A stretch of 64,000 bases of DNA, from assembly GCA_038501625.1 (NCBI GenBank), contig JAZAYU010000174.1:248001-312000 (forward strand), read 5' to 3'. Origin of the DNA: Corbicula japonica (taxonomy: Eukaryota > Mollusca > Bivalvia > Venerida > Cyrenidae). Both the position numbers and the translations under genes were made by a program. Of this stretch, positions 57,271-64,000 are shown piece by piece; position 1 is the first letter of the stretch; every line of letters starts with the position of its first letter. Below the pieces are notes generated by a model. That model was not told the origin of the DNA. It searched no databases and was given only the letters and a program-made list of their open reading frames with translations.

Positions 57271-58695
57271 ATGGCGGAAAATGTGTTCAGTAACGATCCT
57301 GAAGCCCTGATTAAACCAGAAGAAAAACCTTATGTTTGCCCTTTGTGTTGTTTTGCATTTACAGACAATGCTGAATTGAAAGAACATACAAAATTTCACG
57401 TTGACGTAGCTCTTGACTTAGTGAAACAAGAATGTATTGAAGACCAATCTGAATATAATGTTAGTCAAAACCTAAATGAAGTGAACACAGCTTCCAGCGA
57501 TAGCACATCGAATCATGTTGAAAATGAAAACCAGGAATCATTTGATAATTCTGGTTATAATCAGTCTGTCACTACAGACAGGCTACAAGAGGAAAGCAAC
57601 AAATTTAAAGACTCAAACAATAAGCTCCCAGGGACAGGAAACAGAAAACGTCACACCTGTGCAGATTGTGGTATGTCCTTTAAAAATAAATCTGGATGGA
57701 GAGATCACATGCTTATACACACTGGGGAACGACCATTTGAATGCCTAGTGTGTCTGAAAGCCTTTAGACAGAAATCGAATCTCAGCACACATATGAAGAC
57801 CCATACTAATGAACGAGGTCACATTTGTGAAGTATGTGGGAAGGATTTTGTAGATCGATCCAATCTTTTAAAGCATATAATGCTACATGATGGGAATTTG
57901 CCATTTGCTTGCACAATCTGTGAAAAGAGATTCCTTGACAGGTATCACCTGGAAAGACATTTATTAAAACACAGTGGAGAGAAGCCTTATTCCTGCACTG
58001 TATGCAATAAGTCGTTCAGCAATAAATGTAATCTTCGCACTCATGAAAGAATACATTCAGGAATCAAACCTTATGTCTGTCCACATTGTTCAAAAGCCTT
58101 CACAGACAGATCCAGCCTAACGAAGCATTTATACCTTCACACTGGAGAAAAGAAGTTCCAATGTGAATATTGCCCAAAAGCATTTACTGTGCTTACAAAT
58201 TTGAAAAAGCACACAATGGTGCATACAGGTATTCGTCCACATAAATGTGAACTTTGTGAGAAAACTTTTCCATCAAGGAACAATTTACGGAATCACATGT
58301 ATACTCACACAGGTGAAAAGCCGCATGCCTGCACCATTTGCAACAAAACCTTTGCGACCAAGACTGGTTTAAAGCAGCACATGTTAATTCACTCCGGAGA
58401 AAGAAGAGATATATGTGATATATGTAACAAGTCCTTTACAAACCAGCACGTGTTAAAAAAACATTTGTTGGTTCATACTGGGGTTAAACCGCATAAATGT
58501 GAAGTATGTGGAAGAGACTTTGCGGATAAAGGGAATTTGAAAACACATATGTTACTGCACACTAATGAATATCCATTTGTATGTAATATTTGTGAAAAGG
58601 CATACACTAGCAAATGGAAATTGAAGACACACATGTTGACACACTCAGGTGAAATGCAATCTGGGGCTACCCTTGTATGTGGCAATAATATGTAA
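57271..58695 (+). CDS. C2H2 zinc-finger protein with one plus twelve fingers
   Basis: 474 codons from ATG 57271 (MAENVFSND). A first finger at residues ~23-43 (CPLCCFAFTDNAELKEHTKFH-type) is separated by a ~85-residue acidic, Asn/Ser-rich linker (with VKQE) from twelve tandem fingers at about 129-462. Many linkers are canonical (HTGERPF, HSGEKPY, HTGEKPH), which supports sequence-specific DNA binding. Fingers keep C-x2-C-x12-H-x3-H spacing throughout. It ends MQSGATLVCGNNM. The whole array sits in one exon with no frameshift. Orthology is not assigned; it is a typical lineage-expanded invertebrate C2H2 gene. Confidence 0.95.
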   Translation: MAENVFSNDPEALIKPEEKPYVCPLCCFAFTDNAELKEHTKFHVDVALDLVKQECIEDQSEYNVSQNLNEVNTASSDSTSNHVENENQESFDNSGYNQSVTTDRLQEESNKFKDSNNKLPGTGNRKRHTCADCGMSFKNKSGWRDHMLIHTGERPFECLVCLKAFRQKSNLSTHMKTHTNERGHICEVCGKDFVDRSNLLKHIMLHDGNLPFACTICEKRFLDRYHLERHLLKHSGEKPYSCTVCNKSFSNKCNLRTHERIHSGIKPYVCPHCSKAFTDRSSLTKHLYLHTGEKKFQCEYCPKAFTVLTNLKKHTMVHTGIRPHKCELCEKTFPSRNNLRNHMYTHTGEKPHACTICNKTFATKTGLKQHMLIHSGERRDICDICNKSFTNQHVLKKHLLVHTGVKPHKCEVCGRDFADKGNLKTHMLLHTNEYPFVCNICEKAYTSKWKLKTHMLTHSGEMQSGATLVCGNNM

Positions 58696-58890
58696 AAGTC
58701 AATTCCACTTTTACCATAATCACTCTTGGCGCACAGAAGTATAGGCCACACCCCCAAGCCAAAATTAGCTATATAGGTGCCATCCAAATTTTACAATCAG
58801 TAGATAACTCTACTCCGTAGGATATGGAATTTATCCTATGGGCCACAAATGTAGATCCAGATCAGACAGCACATCCATAGTCAGGGCTGG
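58696..58890 (+). other. 3' flank of the 13-finger gene
   Basis: Short AT-rich stretch with no recognised polyadenylation signal before the foldback element at 58891. Confidence 0.4.
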
Positions 58891-59034
58891 AGGTTATAAA
58901 GCTGAGATTGGAAACCAGTCTCAAATCTCAAGCATCTGATTGGCTGAAATGGCGACTGGTCGCCATTTCAGCCAATCAGATGCTTGAGATTTGAGACTGG
59001 TTTCCATGCTCAGTTTTATAACCTTGGGCACTGG
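58891..59034. mobile_element. Near-perfect foldback MITE (144 bp)
   Basis: The arms AGTCTCAAATCTCAAGCATC and GATGCTTGAGATTTGAGACT pair fully around the centre GGCGACTGGTCGCC. The outer ends AGGTTATAAAGCTGAG and CTCAGTTTTATAACCT also pair. Same family as 59750-59891, 5173-5280 and 1121-1219. Confidence 0.93.
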
Positions 59035-59689
59035 GCACTCTCCCAAACTGACCAGACTTCTCTCTTCTTTGAGCTATGGGAGGTCATTTTGTATAGACTA
59101 TATATAGCTGTTGACTGCAAAAACTTCTCTCAGATTTGCAAGTCTAGTGGGAGTCCTAAGAATCTTATCCAGATAATGAGATCTACACTGTTTGCTTCTT
59201 GGTAAGAAACAACCTAATGAATCTAAATGCGAACATTGCAGATCCTGTTCAGATAACAGATGTGTCAAGTGATCTGGATTTCCACAGGTCACCATTGAAT
59301 TAAATTCCTTATCCATTGCAGTATTAGTTTTAAGAGTATATTTTGTTTCTATATAATATCACATTTAGAAATTATTATTTATTATTATTCTGTGTTTAGT
59401 GATATATCTTTTAACTTCTAAGTTTTATTTATACATATTATAGGTCTATATATTTAACTGCTCTTAGATTTTTTTAAGTCCACAATTTAACCTTGATTTT
59501 ATATCATAAATTTATCTTTTATCATTAAACCAAGTATATGAAAGTGATTTATTGAGAATAGAAGCTGATGCTTGTATATTTGTATGTAATGCAATGGATG
59601 TTTCATTTATTTTGTCATTGACATGAAATTTTATAAAGAATATTGCCTCCACTCTTATAACCCTTTTCTCCATATAAAAGCATTTTAAC

Positions 59690-60260
59690 TCGTGTGCGAC
59701 CAGTGTTGATCCAGACGAGCTGACACATCTGATCAGGATCAGCACTTTGCCCAAGATCATAAAACTAAATCTGGAGATCAGTCTCAAATCTCGAGCATCT
59801 GATTGGCTGAAATGGCGACAAGTCGCCATTTCAGCCAATCAGATCCTTGAGATTTGAGACTGATCTCAAAACTTAGTTTTGTGATCTTGGGCCCTGGTCG
59901 CATCTTGGTAAGAAATATCCTAAATGGGTGTAAAGTGTAGATTGTGATCAGACAACACAAAGAGTGTTTGCACATTCCATAAAGGTGTATAATTATAATG
60001 AGTAAAGGTTTAACCCTTTCCTCCATATGTACAAATTTTTACGCATGTGTGACCAGTGTAGAGATCAGCCGGCACATTTGTGCCATCTGATCAGGATCTG
60101 CACTGGTCGCATTTTGGTCAGAAATAACCTAACAAATCATAAAGCGAACAGTCCAGATCCTGATCAGACGGCATGGATGTGCTGGCTGATCTGGATTTAC
60201 CCTTTTCATCCGTGCCTTAAAGGCATGTATATGAAGGAAAGGGTTTACCATGTCTAGGTT
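59690..60260. repeat. Dispersed GATCCAGATCAG-type repeat cluster surrounding a foldback
   Basis: Recurring words such as GACCAGTGTAGAGATCAGCC, CATCTGATCAGGATCTGCAC and GATCTGGAT appear at 59697-59740, 60048-60130 and 60160-60195. Fragments also occur at 58850-58885 and 60478-60615. Copies are diverged; no coding potential. Confidence 0.65.
59750..59891. mobile_element. Foldback MITE (142 bp)
   Basis: CCCAAGATCATAAAACTAA pairs with TTAGTTTTGTGATCTTGGG. The inner arms AGTCTCAAATCTCGAGCATC and GATCCTTGAGATTTGAGACT pair around GGCGACAAGTCGCC. Confidence 0.92.
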
Positions 60261-60669
60261 ATAACTTTAATGTTCTGATGAGAATATCCGGATACTTTAC
60301 GAAACATTTCCCAGTGCTAGATTTTCCTATCTCAACCAAGCATAACATATGTATGTGATAGATACTTTTTATATGATCTTGGGCCCAGGGTTGTAAGATT
60401 ACTTTTTCCAACACCAATTTAAACTTTGGAAATACCAATCTATCCCTTAACTCCATAGACAAGGCTTTTCTTGAGTGGTCCAGCGATCCAGATCAGCTGT
60501 CACATCCATGCCATCTTATCAGGATCTAAAATATTTACTTACAGATTTATTAGGTTTTTTTCTGGCTAGGAGGTGAACATAGTAGATCCAGATCAGATGA
60601 AAAAGGGGTTCTGGTAGATCTGGATCTAAACAGTTTACCCCTGTGATAAAAGGCATAATTACCGGTATA

Positions 60670-63515
60670 TATACTCAGCAAAAAAAGTTCTGCACACTTG
60701 GACATTTTATAAAATATCTTTTTAATATCGCCATACACAACACAGTAATACATACCAGATAAATCAGCAATTCAAGATAAACAATGTAAAAAAGTCAGAA
60801 ATAAAATCCGATCAATGCTTTACAAGCAATTCATTGTTAAAGCCACTGGGGGTTACTACACAAAAGTTGCAAATTTCGCAAGACTTATACTGAGTAAATT
60901 CACCACGATGAATCCGGCATTCCTCAAGCTGCTTCGCACGGAATTTAACAACCGACGAAATTTCAATTGTGGCATAAGGTTCCATTCATGAACAAGAGAA
61001 CCGGGTAAATCAACTAGCTTGACCAACTTCACATGTTCTATCTTGTTTGGACAGAAAAAGACGTCTAGGTGGCCGGTGTGGTACGACATTTGCCATGAAA
61101 GTCAAATTAACGAAAACCTTCCTTGTTGAGCATGAGAAATAAATTAATTTGAAAAACAATGCAGATGTGTTTTCTCAAATAAGATTAGGACCTGGTGTTG
61201 ATTGCATTGGATGGTTGTTTTGTCATACCTTTACGTCAATGAGTGGGACAATGTGATACTTTAATTAATAAAAAATTAAGTTTGAGGGTAATTCTGGAAA
61301 TGGCTTGGTATCAAAATTTGATTACTAACTGTTACTAGTAACACAGTGCATGGTCATTATTATCATAATTGTTTAAATCAGACACTGGTGAAATGTTGAG
61401 TGATTTCATAGATTTCACACCTCTACCTTGATATGGCAAATTTTGCAACTTTTGACTGTTGACCCCAATCATACTCAAAATGAAATTTCTCTCTTATTGT
61501 GTCGCCTGCGGTAGCAGGTAGACACATAGGGATCCTATTGTCCGTCGGCGTCGTCGTCGTCGGCGTCGTCGTCCGGTAGTCCCCAAGCTTTAACATGAAA
61601 CTTAATGTGGCCTATAACTTTGAAAGTACTTGTCCTATTCACTTCATACTTGGAATATATCATCAGCATGAACACAGCGATCCGTGACAACAAGAACGAT
61701 AACTCCGCTTTCACTATTTTATGAGTTATGCCCCTTTCAAATGCAACTTTAACATGAAACTTAATGTGACCTATTACTTTGAAAGTACTTGTCCTATTCA
61801 CTTCATACTTGGAATATATCATCAGCATGAACACATCGATCTGTGACAACAAGAACGATAACTCCTCTGTCACTATTTTATGAGTTATACCCCTTTCAAA
61901 TGCAACTTTAACATGAAACTTAATATGGCCTATAACTTTAAAAGTACCTGTCCTATTCGCTTTATACTTGGAATATATCATCAGCATGAACACAGCGATC
62001 CGTGACAACAAGAACGATAGCTCCTCTATCACTATTTTATGAGTTATGCCCCTTTCAAATGAAACTTTAACATGAAACTTAATGTGACCTATAACTTTGA
62101 AAGTACTTGTCCTATTCACTTCAGACTTGGAATATATCATCAGCATGAACACAGCGATTCGTGACAACAAGAACGATAGCTCCTCTATCACTATTTTATG
62201 AGTTATGCCCCTTTCAAATGCAACTTTAACATGAAACTTTTGTTGCCTATAACTTTGAAAGTTCTTGTCCTATTCACTTCATACTTGGAATATATCATCA
62301 GCATGAACAAAGCAATCAGTGACAACAAAACAATAACTACTCTCACTATTTTATGAGTTATGCCCCTTTCAAATGTAATTTTAACATGAAACTTAATGTC
62401 GTCTATAACTTTGAAAGAACTTGTCCTATTCACTTCATACTTAAAATATATCATCAGCATAAACAACCCCATCTGTGCCAACAAGAATGATAACTCCAGT
62501 TCCAATATGTTTTGAGTTATGCCCCTTTCAAGTACCACTTTAACATGAAACTTAATGTTGCCTATAACTGTGAAAGAACCTATCCTTTCACTTAAACCAT
62601 CTGTGACGACAAGAATGATAACTCCAGTTTCAATATTTTTTGAGTTATGCCCCTTTCCAATGCAACTTTAACCTGAAACTTAATGTTGCCTATAACTTTG
62701 AAAGTACTTGTCCTATTCACTTCATACTTGGAATATATCATCAGCATGAACAATGCCATCTGTGATGACAAGAATGATAACTCCAGTTTCAATATTTTTT
62801 TAGTTATGCCCCTTTCCAATGCAACTTTTACCTGAAACTTAATGTTGCCTATAACTTTGAAAGTACTTGTCTTATTCACTTCATACTTGGAATATATCAT
62901 CAGCATGAACAATGCCATCTATGACAACAAGAATGATAACTCCAGTTTCAATATTTTTTGAGTTATGCCCCTTTCCAATGCAACTTTAACCTGAAACTTA
63001 ATGTTGCCTATAACTTTGAAAGTACTTGTCCTATTCACTTCATACTTAGAATATATCATCAGTATGAAGAATGCCATCTGTGACGACAAGAGTCGTGCAC
63101 TACTTATTTTTGTGCAACACAGCTTTATCCGTAATCACAGTTCGGTGATTGCAGAAAGTCTGCATTTACAAACCAATTTTTGAATATGATAACTCAGGTT
63201 TCAGTTATTCCCCTTTAAATGCATTTTAGATGACACATGTGTTCAGTGATGTAGTATTGAAATCAACTTAAATAAAAAAAATTTATTATATATGATTAAA
63301 CATAGGCCCACGTTTCAACTATTTCCATGCAGGCGACACATGTGTTCCGCGGAACACAACATTCTAGTTTATTAACCAATTTTAATTTCGTTTTTGTTTT
63401 TAACTCGCACACAATAAATCTTGATATACATGTAAGAATTTATACCAGTTACTTGCTATATTATAAAATTTACGCAAAAGAACACTTGTGTGCAGAACTT
63501 TTTTTGTTGGGTATA
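60670..63515. mobile_element. Element with 28-bp inverted ends (TATACYCARC A-run type) enclosing another element
   Basis: The left TATACTCAGCAAAAAAAGTT CTGCACAC at 60670-60697 is inverted at 63488-63515 (complement TATACCCAACAAAAAAAGTT CTGCACAC). A TA-type target is plausible, so Tc1/mariner is possible. The interior holds a 77-codon minus-strand frame (60856-61089) of unknown affinity and the 61495-63357 tandem-core element. Confidence 0.75.
61495..63357 (-). mobile_element. Tandem-core non-autonomous element, 159-bp units
   Basis: About nine units with TTGAAAGTACTTGTCCTATT spaced exactly 159 bp in the first four (61620, 61780, 61939, 62098). GTGTCGCCTGC at the left edge and GCAGGCGACAC near 63332 are inverted. 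Left of the core is a GTCGGCGTCGTCGTCG tract and a hairpin around CCTGCGGTAGCAGG. The right end is an 18-bp palindrome TGTGTTCCGCGGAACACA. The minus-strand open frames of 108-218 codons (repeating FMLMIYSKYEVNRT) are generated by the repeat and are not treated as genes. Confidence 0.85.
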
Positions 63516-63687
63516 TTAAGGAGCAAAGGGCTGTTATAGAATTTCTTGCATTTTTGCTTTAATGAATTAACCTGAACTACTTTGTTGCTATTATAAATGA
63601 TTTTGCATAAAACAATAAGTTATAAGCAATACAATGAGATGTATTTGGTTTGGATTGGAATATCTGTACAGGAGCTTACACTCATAT

Positions 63688-63940
63688 CTCATATGGGGCG
63701 CGTCACAGGAAAAGGTACCTTCGGACAGTTGACGTCAATCTTTGAAATGACGTCATAAATTTAAGCAGACGACATTATTTACTATGCATTTCGCGGTAAA
63801 AATACCATTTTATTGTCAAAATGTGTAACAAAATCCCATTTTAGTGATAAAAATTGATTTCAAGTTGTAAGTTCTTTTTAAATTCAGTAAGAACAAAAAT
63901 TGACCGAAGGTACCTTTTCCCGTGACATGCCCCATATGAG
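63688..63940. mobile_element. 253-bp MITE with CTCATATGGGGC ends
   Basis: CTCATATGGGGCGCGTCACA and AGGAAAAGGTACCTTCGG at the left are inverted at the right (CCGAAGGTACCTTTTCCCGT, GACATGCCCCATATGAG). There is no coding sequence. Confidence 0.88.
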
Positions 63941-64000
63941 CAGTGCAAAATCATGTCTTTGGGAAGTTGACATTATTCATTGAAATGACATCAGAATAAA

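Noticed and set aside
60856..61089. Host gene encoding a 77-residue protein
   Set aside because: It lies inside a TIR-bounded element next to the left end, shows no recognised domain and has no flanking exon signals, so it was left as an unassigned frame.
61535..62918. Minus-strand frames of 108-218 codons repeating FMLMIYSKYEVNRT
   Set aside because: The 159-bp unit is divisible by three, so one frame stays open along the array. The same array elsewhere (30825-31400) is broken, and there is no gene context.

Overview
The window is animal nuclear DNA, most likely from a marine bivalve mollusc (a venerid- or Mya-like clam). It is AT-rich, has GT-AG intron signals, C2H2 zinc-finger genes, tRNA-derived SINEs of the bivalve type, and many tandem-core interspersed repeats with termini typical of bivalve genomes. 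The organism call is an inference from repeat style; no rRNA, tRNA or organelle gene is present to fix the species.

Host genes are few. A minus-strand first coding exon (5880-7721) encodes an acidic, then Lys/Glu-rich protein that runs into a splice donor after a CPNC motif. A minus-strand nine-finger C2H2 protein lies at 48684-50507, and a plus-strand thirteen-finger C2H2 protein at 57271-58695. All are probable nuclear regulators.

The rest is almost entirely mobile DNA. From 12.3 to 26.3 kb lies a decayed Ty3/gypsy-type retroelement: gag with a helix-hairpin-helix upstream region, zinc knuckle, protease, RT/RNase H, and an integrase carrying a C-terminal PHD finger. It is followed by a third open reading frame that joins a C2H2 finger to a TatD-family metal-dependent hydrolase. 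This third frame is in the env position behind a good splice-acceptor sequence and is the most unusual object here. The element is interrupted by a 3.6-kb TIR-flanked insertion and by an 838-bp foldback element, and carries many single-base frameshifts.

From 33.8 to 40.3 kb is a second, young Ty3/gypsy element of Mag/Steamer-like type. It has LTRs of 222 bp that look identical, a 5-bp CTAAT duplication and intact frames, but a 1.4-kb non-autonomous element splits its reverse transcriptase.

Several non-autonomous elements share one plan: a 5' end near ACAAGA, a core of tandem units, a GGACGG-type tract, then a 3' hairpin. Examples are at 1-974, 2871-3965, 8440-9320, 35913-37344, 46210-48111 and, on the minus strand, 30825-31400 and 61495-63357. 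Three of them have different cores but the same 145-bp period, and their units carry nuclear-receptor half-sites. The remainder is MITE/foldback elements with clear inverted ends (for example 8077-8412 and 51397-52176 with target duplications), a segmental inverted/direct duplication (27.8-29.8 versus 33.7-41.8 kb), two SINEs, and GTT, TTA, ATTGC and 45-bp satellite arrays.
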